From contig JAGCSE010000095.1 of assembly GCA_017964325.1 (NCBI GenBank), positions 1-13,979 on the forward strand: a stretch of DNA of 13,979 nt, given 5' to 3'. Made by a program: the position numbers and the translations under genes. This stretch comes from Victivallales bacterium (GTDB lineage Bacteria; Verrucomicrobiota; Lentisphaeria; Oligosphaerales; Oligosphaeraceae). Positions 7,891 through 13,979 of the stretch are shown here, piece after piece. Within the stretch, counting starts at the first letter, position 1, and every line of letters starts with the position of its first letter. The notes below the pieces were generated by a model, which was given only the letters and a program-made list of their open reading frames with translations, was not told the DNA's origin and made no database searches.

Positions 7891-7914
7891 GAGGGGCGCG
7901 CTCCAGCGCGACCG
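7891..7914. repeat. REP-like palindromic element, copy A
   Basis: A 24-base GC-rich element begins GAGGGGCGCGCT and ends GCGCGACCG. CGCGCT and AGCGCG form a 6-bp stem around two bases. It closely matches copy B at 7946-7969, differing mainly in the loop. The element lies 10 bases upstream of the GH32 start codon. Such elements are typically spread by RAYT transposases, but none is in the window. Confidence 0.8.
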
Positions 7915-7917
7915 TTA

Positions 7918-7942
7918 TAGTGGTTAGTGATTAGTAGTTAGG
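7918..7942 (+). repeat. Degenerate heptad array between REP-like copies
   Basis: Units TAGTGGT, TAGTGAT, TAGTAGT and a partial TAGG follow each other at 7-base spacing. This is the same heptad as at the secA stop (1824-1851), with more variation. It links REP-like copies A and B, so the two repeat types form one composite block. Confidence 0.75.
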
Positions 7943-7945
7943 TGA

Positions 7946-7969
7946 GAGGGGCGCGCTTCCGCGCGACCG
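7946..7969. repeat. REP-like palindromic element, copy B
   Basis: This 24-base element matches copy A outside the loop. The stem CGCGC/GCGCG is kept while the loop has changed to TTCC. Stem conservation with loop drift supports a structured element. Confidence 0.8.
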
Positions 7970-7970
7970 C

Positions 7971-7985
7971 CGCGCATTTTGCGCG
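7971..7985. repeat. Third GC hairpin adjoining REP-like copy B
   Basis: CGCGCA and TGCGCG form a 6-bp stem around TTT, immediately after copy B, and GCGCGAC follows as in the other copies. It may be a degenerate third copy. There is no T-tract on the minus strand, so it is not a standard terminator for the helicase transcript, though it could slow polymerase or protect the 3' end. Confidence 0.6.
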
Positions 7986-7993
7986 ACATATAT

Positions 7994-8003
7994 TAGTGGT
8001 TAG
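7994..8003 (+). repeat. Short heptad repeat remnant
   Basis: TAGTGGTTAG is about one and a half units of the same heptad. It closes the repeat block 33 bases past the helicase stop codon. The remaining bases to 8036 show nothing I can assign. Confidence 0.55.
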
Positions 8004-8036
8004 AGGGTATGATTCGTGATCAATGGTTTGGGAGGG

Positions 8037-9974
8037 TCAATAGTGTCTTTTTCTGTAGCCGTAGTAGAGGTTTGTGATGTAGTCCTGCGGAATTTCATCG
8101 AGAAAGCGGCTGGCCATGCGCGGCTCACGTTTGTTCCATAGGTTGCGGGAGGCGCAGTGGACGAGGCATAACTGTTTCTTGGCACGTGTGATGCCGACGT
8201 AGAAAAGGCGTCGTTCCTCCTCTAGACCGTCCTGATCATAGAGGCTGTTGTAGTGCGGCAGCAGGCCTTCTTCCACGCCCGTGATGAATACGTATGGAAA
8301 TTCGAGGCCTTTTGAGCTGTGGAGGGTCATGAGGGTGACGAAATCCGCGTCCGCGTCATGGGCGTCAACATCCGCGACGAGTGCCACTTCCTGCAGGAAA
8401 TAGTTAAGATCCGCATCATCATGCTGTTCTGCGAATGTCATGGCGTTGGAGACGAGTTCGTGCAGATTGCCGATACGGTCTTCGGCATTGATTTCCGCTT
8501 CGTAGCGTTCTTCGAGTCCTGAAAGCTCCAAAACTTTTCCAACACATTCCGACAGAGGCGATAGCGGAATCGCCACAAGCTCCTGGATGAATTTCGCAAA
8601 TGCCTTGATTTTCGGGCTTGGGCGCGGATAGAGCGTTTCGAAATTCGGATCCGCGAGAAAATCGACGATGGCCTTTTGTTTTTCTGCGGCGACGATTCCG
8701 ATTTTGGCCATTGTGGCGGGGCCGACGCCATAGCCCATGCAGGAGACGACGCGCTCCAACGACAGGGAGTCGCTTTTGTTGACTTTAATCCGCAAAAAAG
8801 CCAGAAGGTCTTTAATTTCAGCACGTTCGTAGAAGCGGATTCCGCCGAGCAGTTGATACGGAATATGGCAGCGGACGAACTCCTCCTCCAATCTGGCGGA
8901 CTGGCTGTTCGTGCGGTAGAAGATGGCGATGTCCTTCAGATTTTCGCCGCTGGCGCGAAGCGTCATGATTTTGCGGCAGACCCATTCGGCCTCCTGAAAG
9001 TCCGTTCCCGTCGTGACGTCATAGACAGGGCAGCCGATGTCGTTGTCTGTAAAAAGTTCCTTCTCGAAACGATTGCCGTTGTTGATGATAAGATGATTTG
9101 CGGCTTCGAGGATGACCTGCGTGGAACGGTAGTTCTGCTCCAGGCGGACGATGCGGGCGTTCGGATAATCGTCTCTGAAACTCATGATGTTATGGTAATC
9201 TGCGCCGCGCCATGAGTAGATGCTCTGGTCGGGATCGCCTGTCACATGGATGTTTTCGGATGGGCCGACGAGGAGCCGCATCAATTCATATTGCAGGTGA
9301 TTCGTGTCCTGATATTCGTCTATGAGTATGTAGCGGAAGCGGTTATGGTAGATGTCACGGACATCTGGATGCTCTTCCAGCAAATCGGCGGTCAGCGACA
9401 GGAGGTCGTCGAAATCGACGGCGTTCAATTCAATCATCTTGTCTTCGTATAATTTCGCAGCATTCGCGATCATTTCCGGATGGGAGATGTTCCGCTCGAC
9501 GGCGAGATCGAATACAGGCCGCCGCCGTGTCTTCGCCGCTGAAATCAGTTCGCCGACGGCTCGCGGCGAAAGTCCGCTTGGAAGCTTTAACCCATTTATT
9601 TTCAAGACATTCTTCAATACGGATTGCTGTTCAGACGTATCGTAAATCGTGAAATCACGCGTACGGCCTGTCTGGAGGATTTCGATGTCCGAACGCAGGA
9701 ACCGCGCACAACAGGAATGGAACGTGCCACATGTGCGCGGCTCTTCTCCGACCAATGCCGCGACGCGGCTTTTCATTTCACGCGCCGCCTTGTTGGTGAA
9801 CGTCATGGCGAGAATCTGGCTTGGCCAGACGCCTTGTGATATAAGGTATGCGATGCGGCGGGTTACGACTCGCGTTTTGCCGGAACCCGCCCCCGCGATG
9901 ACCAGCATGGGGCCGTCCTTATGTGTTACCGCTTCCAGTTGTGGCGGCGTCAAATTGGAAAGGATGTCATCCAT
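8037..9974 (-). CDS. uvrD: UvrD/PcrA/Rep-type superfamily 1A DNA helicase
   Basis: This ATP-driven 3'-5' helicase acts in DNA repair and replication restart. I take the ATG at 9974 (MDDILSNLTPPQLEAV), giving 645 residues. A TTG three codons upstream is possible but has no better ribosome site. Visible motifs are the Q motif (LTPPQLEAV), GAGSGKT (28-34, Walker A), TFTNKAAREM (Ia), DEYQDTN (219-225, Walker B), GDPDQSIYSWRGA (III), QNYRST (280-285, IV), TLHSSKGLEF (V) and EERRLFYVGITRA (VI). All are intact. The protein stops soon after motif VI at FLDEIPQDYITNLYYGYRKRHY. It therefore lacks the long C-terminal Tudor-like domain with which UvrD/PcrA bind RNA polymerase, and is Rep-like in length. 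It lies 60 bp after the sigma factor gene with no terminator between, so the two are probably co-transcribed. Confidence 0.95.
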   Translation of the reverse strand: MDDILSNLTPPQLEAVTHKDGPMLVIAGAGSGKTRVVTRRIAYLISQGVWPSQILAMTFTNKAAREMKSRVAALVGEEPRTCGTFHSCCARFLRSDIEILQTGRTRDFTIYDTSEQQSVLKNVLKINGLKLPSGLSPRAVGELISAAKTRRRPVFDLAVERNISHPEMIANAAKLYEDKMIELNAVDFDDLLSLTADLLEEHPDVRDIYHNRFRYILIDEYQDTNHLQYELMRLLVGPSENIHVTGDPDQSIYSWRGADYHNIMSFRDDYPNARIVRLEQNYRSTQVILEAANHLIINNGNRFEKELFTDNDIGCPVYDVTTGTDFQEAEWVCRKIMTLRASGENLKDIAIFYRTNSQSARLEEEFVRCHIPYQLLGGIRFYERAEIKDLLAFLRIKVNKSDSLSLERVVSCMGYGVGPATMAKIGIVAAEKQKAIVDFLADPNFETLYPRPSPKIKAFAKFIQELVAIPLSPLSECVGKVLELSGLEERYEAEINAEDRIGNLHELVSNAMTFAEQHDDADLNYFLQEVALVADVDAHDADADFVTLMTLHSSKGLEFPYVFITGVEEGLLPHYNSLYDQDGLEEERRLFYVGITRAKKQLCLVHCASRNLWNKREPRMASRFLDEIPQDYITNLYYGYRKRHY

Positions 9975-10034
9975 GTTGTGCAAGTCAGGCGTGGGGCGGC
10001 GGAAGGGAAGCGTGTGAGACGGAGACAGATAAGA

Positions 10035-10919
10035 CTAATTTTCGTCCTCGTCGTCGTCATCAATGCTTTCGCCTTTCGGGAGATTTTCGAGGATGCCGTC
10101 CGCTTCGAGCATGTTGCGCAACTTGTCCAAAGCCTGATTCTGTATCTGGCGGACGCGTTCGCGCGTGCGGCCGATGCTCTGGCTGACTTCTTCCAATGTC
10201 TTGGCGCGGTCGCCGTTGAGTCCGAAACGCAACGTGAGGATGGTGCGTTCGCGGTCTTCGAGGCGGTCACAGAGCTTGATCATGTGGCTGAGAGTTTCTT
10301 CATCCTGCACGAGTTCATCTGGCGCGGCGGACTTGTCATCTGGAATAATGTCGCGGAATTCGCCGTCTTCGCCGTGCTGGATTGGGTCGTGAAGGGAGAT
10401 GGTCGTTGTCTTGCCGAGGCGGAGGCCCGTGACGGTGCGTTCCGTCAGATTGACTTCGTTGGCGATTTCCTTGTCCGTCGGTTCGCGGCCGAGTTCTTCA
10501 AGCAGTTTCGTTCTGGCCTGCTGGATTTTGGAGATTTTCGAGGCCGACTGGACGGGAATGCGGATGGTACGGGCCTGGTTGGCGAGCGCACGGCGCATGG
10601 ATTGCTTGATCCACCATGCGGCATAGCTGGACAATTTCGCACCCTTGCTGGGGTCGAATTTTTCAACGGCGCGCATGAGCCCGATGTTCCCTTCAGAAAT
10701 CAAATCCAACAACGGCAGCCCCAAGCCTTTGAAATCATGGGCGATTTTGACGACAAGGCGCAGATTGCTGCGGATCAGCTTGGCGCGAGCATCGGCACTG
10801 GTCTGCGGATCACCGTTCTTGATTTTCTCCGCAAGCTCCACCTCCTCGTCCGTGGAGACCAGCGGATACTGACCGATGTTCTGCATGTACAATTTCATCG
10901 TGTCATTGTCTGACAGCAT
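10035..10919 (-). CDS. RNA polymerase sigma-70 factor, group 2-like (RpoD/RpoS type)
   Basis: This factor directs RNA polymerase to promoters. The 294-residue protein lacks region 1.1. Region 1.2 is at about 7-40 (DTMKLYMQNIGQYPLVSTDEE). Regions 2.1-2.4 follow, with NLRLVVKIAH, LDLISEGNIGLMRAVEKFDP and SYAAWWIKQSMRRALANQAR (-10 recognition and melting). Region 3 is at about 118-200, and region 4 contains ERTILTLRFGL and the helix-turn-helix TLEEVSQSIGRTRERVRQIQ (-35 recognition). The tail is very acidic (SIDDDDEDEN), which is less usual. The length and A-N-Q in place of the I-A-D-Q of primary sigma region 2.4 suggest a group 2 or RpoS-like factor, but it could be the main sigma of a lineage with a short N-terminus. 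The ATG at 10919 has GGAGG 9 bases upstream and a strong promoter at 11009-11037. Confidence 0.93.
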   Translation of the reverse strand: MLSDNDTMKLYMQNIGQYPLVSTDEEVELAEKIKNGDPQTSADARAKLIRSNLRLVVKIAHDFKGLGLPLLDLISEGNIGLMRAVEKFDPSKGAKLSSYAAWWIKQSMRRALANQARTIRIPVQSASKISKIQQARTKLLEELGREPTDKEIANEVNLTERTVTGLRLGKTTTISLHDPIQHGEDGEFRDIIPDDKSAAPDELVQDEETLSHMIKLCDRLEDRERTILTLRFGLNGDRAKTLEEVSQSIGRTRERVRQIQNQALDKLRNMLEADGILENLPKGESIDDDDEDEN

Positions 10920-10972
10920 TGCAAAAATCCTCCAAATAACGTTGTTTCTTCCCCCGAAAACCTTGCCACTGC

Positions 10973-10993
10973 TTCGAACACGTATGTTTCGAA
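10973..10993. promoter_or_regulatory. TTCGAA inverted repeat in the sigma factor leader
   Basis: TTCGAA occurs at 10973-10978 and 10988-10993 with 9 bases between. Being self-complementary, the pair is both a direct and an inverted repeat. It lies between the predicted transcription start (about 11002) and the ATG at 10919. It could be an operator or a leader hairpin. The spacing does not fit the known Gram-positive LexA box. Confidence 0.4.
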
Positions 10994-11008
10994 CTTCTCG
11001 CCAACAGC

Positions 11009-11037
11009 ATTATAGCACATTTTTCATTGAAATGCAA
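11009..11037 (-). promoter_or_regulatory. Strong sigma-70 promoter for the sigma factor-helicase unit
   Basis: On the minus strand TTGCAT (11037-11032) is followed after exactly 17 bases by a perfect TATAAT (11014-11009), itself preceded by TGC, which makes an extended -10. Predicted transcription starts near 11002, leaving an untranslated leader of about 82 bases before the ATG at 10919. This is the best promoter in the window. Confidence 0.8.
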
Positions 11038-11171
11038 GTGCAAAACGCCGAAAAACTGCCTTCATGCCGTCTCCATTTACTTTTTTTATTTAACAGACAT
11101 CCGTACATTGTAACCGAAGCAAATGCCATGCTTTTCAAAAAAGCAACCTTATAACGTAGAATGTGGGGCAC

Positions 11172-11202
11172 TTATTGACGATTGTCATTCTTTTATTGAC
11201 AA
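11172..11202. promoter_or_regulatory. Direct repeat TTATTGAC with inverted arms, possible operator
   Basis: TTATTGAC occurs at 11172-11179 and 11193-11200, exactly 21 bases apart (two helical turns). TTGTCA (11182-11187) and TGACAA (11197-11202) form an inverted pair across 9 bases. The site lies in the divergent region between the sigma factor and the 51-residue gene. TTGACA (11196-11201) could also be a -35, but the nearest -10-like AATAAT (11221-11226) is 19 bases away. Confidence 0.35.
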
Positions 11203-11239
11203 GAATCATGGCCATTAGACAATAATTCTCGGCAAAAAG

Positions 11240-11272
11240 TTGCATTTTGCATGAGATGGAATAAATTATAGT
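11240..11272 (+). promoter_or_regulatory. Candidate promoter for the 51-aa gene
   Basis: TTGCAT occurs twice (11240-11245 and 11247-11252), followed by TAAATT (11262-11267; 16 bases from the first TTGCAT) and TATAGT (11267-11272). TATAGT is nearer consensus but its spacing to either -35 is poor (21 or 14 bases). The first TTGCAT with TAAATT is the better-spaced pair. TTGCAT is also the -35 of the opposing sigma factor promoter. Confidence 0.4.
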
Positions 11273-11329
11273 TTGAATCACAATCGCTGAAACATCAATA
11301 TTCACATCATAATGGCAGGAGGTGCCACC

Positions 11330-11485
11330 ATGTCCGTACATCCCAGTTTGAAGACCAAAGGCTCCGTTGGCGAAAAGCGCAACGTCCTGAAGCGCTATGA
11401 GCGCATTGACCAGCTGAAGAAAGAAGGCCGTTACAAAGACGGCGACAAGGCCTGGGGTCTTCCGAAGACGAAGCCCAACGAATAA
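11330..11485 (+). CDS. PVC-type small basic protein (TIGR04137-like), 51 aa
   Basis: This very basic 51-residue protein is too short for many gene finders. It starts at ATG 11330 behind a full AGGAGGT (11317-11323) with 6 bases between, the best ribosome site in the window. The sequence opens MSVHPSLKTKG, continues EKRNVLKRYERIDQLKKEGRY and closes AWGLPKTKPNE. From memory this matches the small basic protein family restricted to Planctomycetes, Verrucomicrobia, Chlamydiae and relatives, reported as a signature protein of that superphylum. Typical members share SLK, R-NVLKR-ERI, K-G-(Y/W)K and GLPK. Its molecular role is not settled, and the charge suggests RNA or ribosome binding. A strong terminator follows 27 bases after the stop, so it is a single-gene unit that is probably highly expressed. 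Confidence 0.88.
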   Translation: MSVHPSLKTKGSVGEKRNVLKRYERIDQLKKEGRYKDGDKAWGLPKTKPNE

Positions 11486-11512
11486 GCGGGCTGTCAGTTT
11501 CCAATCTATGAG

Positions 11513-11551
11513 GCTGGATTTTCGTTAACATAATGAAAATCCAGCTTTTTT
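11513..11551 (+). terminator. Rho-independent terminator after the 51-aa gene
   Basis: GCTGGATTTTC (11513-11523) pairs perfectly with GAAAATCCAGC (11535-11545). The loop can extend the stem through GTTA/TAAT, leaving ACA. Six T residues follow at once (11546-11551), then G and four more T. This is a textbook intrinsic terminator. Confidence 0.95.
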
Positions 11552-11583
11552 GTTTTATGATCAATCAACTAAAGGAGTGGCTG

Positions 11584-13979
11584 ATGCGGTTGTCGTTATT
11601 GGTGGTGATGATGAGTTCGGCGGCTTTGATGGCGCAGTTCAAGCCTGAAATCGCGAATGTGGAGATCGGAACGCGGACGCTGCGGCCAGGCGATTCGACT
11701 TATCTGACGGTGAAATTCGTCAATCGCGGCACGGAGCCGTCGGCGGATGAATACATGGCGTTCGTCCATCTGGAAGGCGTTGAAAAGAAATGCGATGACA
11801 TTCGCGGCCATCATGACCATGAGCTCGTCGATTGTCCGACGACGACGTGGATGCCGAACGAAATCGTGACGGACGGCCCATTCATGGTCTCCGTGAGGCG
11901 CGACACGCCGCCCGGCAAATACCTTATTCATATTGGTGTGTACGATACATCTACTGGCAAGCGGTGGCTGGACAGCTATCAGGCGGGCGAAATCACGATC
12001 GATCCGGACGCTCCGGAAGTCGTGAACAAGGCTCCCGAACCGCTGGCGGCGGACGTGGCGGCGGCGCGGAAGGCGACGTTGGACGCGCGGTTGGACGGTG
12101 CGCCGTATGTCATTGACATGCCGTCGCTTCGCTTCCGTCTATCTGCGGACGGAAAATTTTATGATCTGTTGGACAAACGCGGCGGCGCGTTGTGGCATTC
12201 CAATCCGATCGGCAACGCCTTCGGTTTTGCCGTCTATGAAGAGAACGGCAGGAAGAGACGCACGGAACTCGTTCCGTTCGACCGCATTGTGAAAGATGAG
12301 ACGGCGAATTCATTGCGGCTGGAGAAGAAAATCAATGACGATTTGCAGGTCGCCATCGTCATCGAACCCGCGACAGGGCCGGAAGGCCTGCGTTTCTCCA
12401 TGCAGAACACTGGAAAATTGGCGGACACATGCGGTGTCCAGATTCTAAATCGTTCATTCCCAGTCTCGAACAGTGACAATGGCGCGACGGTGGTCGGCTA
12501 TCGTACAGGCGAACGCGTCGATACAAAGCGGTCGTTGCGGCCCATCACACGGAACTGGGGGACGACCTACAGTTGGGATTCGACGATGGCGATGATGGGG
12601 CAGGAAAAGGACGGCTGCGCGCTGCTCGTCAATTGGACGCATCCGCATACGGCTTATACGTTTACATCCAGCTGGACCTACGCGGATGCGATGCCTGGCA
12701 CGGTTGTGCAGACGATGACGGTGCGGCTTGATCCGGGGGCGACGGAATGTTTCGTCCGTCCGCTGGGCAGGCAATCGTATGTGGGAATCGCGAGGGCGTA
12801 TCGCCAAGTCGCGATGAATCTGCGACTTGTGAAGACGTGGAAGATGAAGGAGGCGGAATCGGGCCCTGCCGTCCGCAAGATGGCGGGCGCGGCGGATTTC
12901 AAGCCGTTCGTGTTCAATCGTAGTGTTCCGACGTCCCGCTACAACCGTTCGGGCAAGGTGGAGACGCATGTCGGCTACACGCTGGACGAAGTCTCGCAGA
13001 TCGCGGAGCATCTGCACAACGATCTGGGCATTGACAAGGCGATGATGGTTCTGGCCGGATGGATCCATGGCGGCTATGACAACCAGCATCCAGATCCGCT
13101 GCCAGTCGCTCCTGAACTCGGTGGAAACGAAGAACTTGTGAAAGCGTCAAAACGCATTCGCGACACGGGCTTTCTCTTCGGCCTGCATGATAACTATCAA
13201 GATATGTATGAAGATGCGCCGTCGTGGAGCCCCGACTACGTCGCGAAGAATCGCGACGGTTCGCTCGTGGCGGGCGGAAACTGGGCGGGCGGTCCCTGTT
13301 GGATCGTCTGCGCGGAAAAGCAGGTCGAACTCGCAAGCAGAAAGGAAACGAATCTGCCGAAGATTGAAGAGCTGTTCCATCCGACGATTTATTTCATCGA
13401 TACGATTTTTGCAGCCGGCCTGTACTCCTGCTTCGATCCAAAACATCCTGAAACGCGGGCGGACGATTTGAAATACAAAATTAAGCTTTGTCAGTTGGCG
13501 CGCAAGCACTTCGGACTTTTCGGATCCGAAGAGGGCCGCGAATGGGCCGTTCCGTATGCGGACTATATGGAAGGCGTTTTCGGCCATCGCGTCCATTGCA
13601 GGGATAAGTCGAACTATTTCCATTCGCATTTTGGTGGCGATTTGATTCCATTGTTCGAGATGGCCTATGGCGACTGCGTGAATCTCTATCCGCATCAAGG
13701 CGACCGCGCCGTGCCTGGCCGTGAAGACTACATTATCGCCTGCATCGCCAACGCAGAGGTCCCGCTTTACAATTTCGACAGCCATCTGTATTTCAAGACG
13801 CAGTCACATACAACTTCGATTATCCTTGAAAAGGTTGATATGCAACCGCTTGGCGACCGCAAATTCAAAGCGGCCTACACATGGCGGTTCACGGAGGACT
13901 ATGACAAACAGCTCAACATGTTCGTCCATTTCATCCATGAAAACGGTGAGAAGGAACGCGAAGGCATCGCCTTCCAGGA
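11584..13979 (+). CDS. Secreted GH129/GH101-like glycoside hydrolase (DUF5696-type), 3' end outside window
   Basis: The frame is open from ATG 11584 to the window end (798 residues) without a stop, so the gene is partial. AAGGAG lies 6 bases upstream of the ATG. A signal peptide is clear: MRLSLLVVMMSSAALMA, cleavage near 17-18. A beta-rich domain follows (about 20-125; GKYLIHIGVYDTSTGKRW), then a long beta-sandwich (about 165-420) like galactose-mutarotase-type domains, and a barrel (about 470-720). The barrel has GWIHGGYDNQHPDP (492-505), FGLHDNYQDMYED, YFIDT with D606, FDPKHPETRADD and GSEEGREW with E649/E650. The D to E spacing of 43-44 fits the nucleophile and acid/base of GH129 as I remember them. 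A beta-rich stretch starting near 755 may resemble the N-terminal domain. Activity on alpha-N-acetylgalactosaminides such as mucin glycans is a guess. Expression may need read-through, as a terminator lies just upstream. A weak TATGAT (11556-11561) is the only promoter sign. Confidence 0.8.
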   Translation, partial: MRLSLLVVMMSSAALMAQFKPEIANVEIGTRTLRPGDSTYLTVKFVNRGTEPSADEYMAFVHLEGVEKKCDDIRGHHDHELVDCPTTTWMPNEIVTDGPFMVSVRRDTPPGKYLIHIGVYDTSTGKRWLDSYQAGEITIDPDAPEVVNKAPEPLAADVAAARKATLDARLDGAPYVIDMPSLRFRLSADGKFYDLLDKRGGALWHSNPIGNAFGFAVYEENGRKRRTELVPFDRIVKDETANSLRLEKKINDDLQVAIVIEPATGPEGLRFSMQNTGKLADTCGVQILNRSFPVSNSDNGATVVGYRTGERVDTKRSLRPITRNWGTTYSWDSTMAMMGQEKDGCALLVNWTHPHTAYTFTSSWTYADAMPGTVVQTMTVRLDPGATECFVRPLGRQSYVGIARAYRQVAMNLRLVKTWKMKEAESGPAVRKMAGAADFKPFVFNRSVPTSRYNRSGKVETHVGYTLDEVSQIAEHLHNDLGIDKAMMVLAGWIHGGYDNQHPDPLPVAPELGGNEELVKASKRIRDTGFLFGLHDNYQDMYEDAPSWSPDYVAKNRDGSLVAGGNWAGGPCWIVCAEKQVELASRKETNLPKIEELFHPTIYFIDTIFAAGLYSCFDPKHPETRADDLKYKIKLCQLARKHFGLFGSEEGREWAVPYADYMEGVFGHRVHCRDKSNYFHSHFGGDLIPLFEMAYGDCVNLYPHQGDRAVPGREDYIIACIANAEVPLYNFDSHLYFKTQSHTTSIILEKVDMQPLGDRKFKAAYTWRFTEDYDKQLNMFVHFIHENGEKEREGIAFQ

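Noticed and set aside
9981..9983. TTG start for the helicase
   Set aside because: An ATG three codons later gives the normal family N-terminus, and the TTG has no better ribosome site.
10973..10993. LexA box of the Gram-positive type
   Set aside because: The CGAAC...TTCG half-sites are three bases too far apart and the inner positions are not symmetric.
11135..11341. Minus-strand frame in the divergent promoter region
   Set aside because: It overlaps the ribosome site and start of the PVC protein and has no ribosome site or family resemblance.
12454..13785. Long antisense frames inside the GH129-like gene
   Set aside because: The plus-strand frame carries a signal peptide, ribosome site and hydrolase motifs across the whole stretch, so the antisense frames are by-products of its codon bias.

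Overview
The window is ordinary chromosomal DNA from a bacterium of the PVC superphylum (Planctomycetes, Verrucomicrobia, Chlamydiae). It most likely comes from a Lentisphaerota, Kiritimatiellota or Verrucomicrobiota lineage. The best clue is a 51-residue basic protein at 11330-11485, which I recognise from memory as the PVC small basic (signature) protein family. The chlamydia-like wording of the SecA fragment and the glycan-degrading genes (GH32 and a large secreted GH129/GH101-like protein) agree with this. The species cannot be named from sequence alone. I found no tRNA, rRNA, CRISPR array, transposase or phage gene.

Layout. (1) 3-2953, plus strand: the C-terminal 607 residues of SecA, then a UroD/MtaA-fold protein. 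A 7-bp tandem repeat separates them and begins on the secA stop codon. (2) 2954-3207: a gene-free stretch with many hairpins between converging genes. (3) 3208-10919, all minus strand. Read in transcription order, this block is a group-2-like sigma-70 factor, a UvrD/Rep-type helicase, an intergenic cluster of REP-like hairpins and heptad repeats, a GH32 fructan hydrolase, UDP-glucuronate decarboxylase, LemA, a membrane protein with an HELCH metalloprotease motif, an AT-rich spacer, and an 81-residue protein of unknown function. (4) 10920-11329: a 410-bp divergent promoter region. It has a very good minus-strand promoter for the sigma factor and several short repeats. (5) 11330-13979, plus strand: the 51-residue PVC protein with a textbook Rho-independent terminator, then a secreted GH129/GH101-like hydrolase that runs off the end of the window.

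How the genes fit together. Three probable transcription units stand out. Sigma factor and helicase are 54 bp apart with no terminator between them. UXS, LemA and the HELCH membrane protein are closely spaced, and a candidate promoter lies just upstream of UXS. The 51-residue gene has its own strong ribosome-binding site and terminator. The most unusual features are the LemA plus HELCH-protein pair, the heptad/REP-like repeats placed exactly at gene ends, the GH32 gene whose start lies only 10 bp from a REP-like hairpin, and the large hydrolase with possibly related beta-rich domains at both ends of its visible part. No wholly new system is demonstrated. The LemA/HELCH pair and the repeat family are the best candidates for follow-up.
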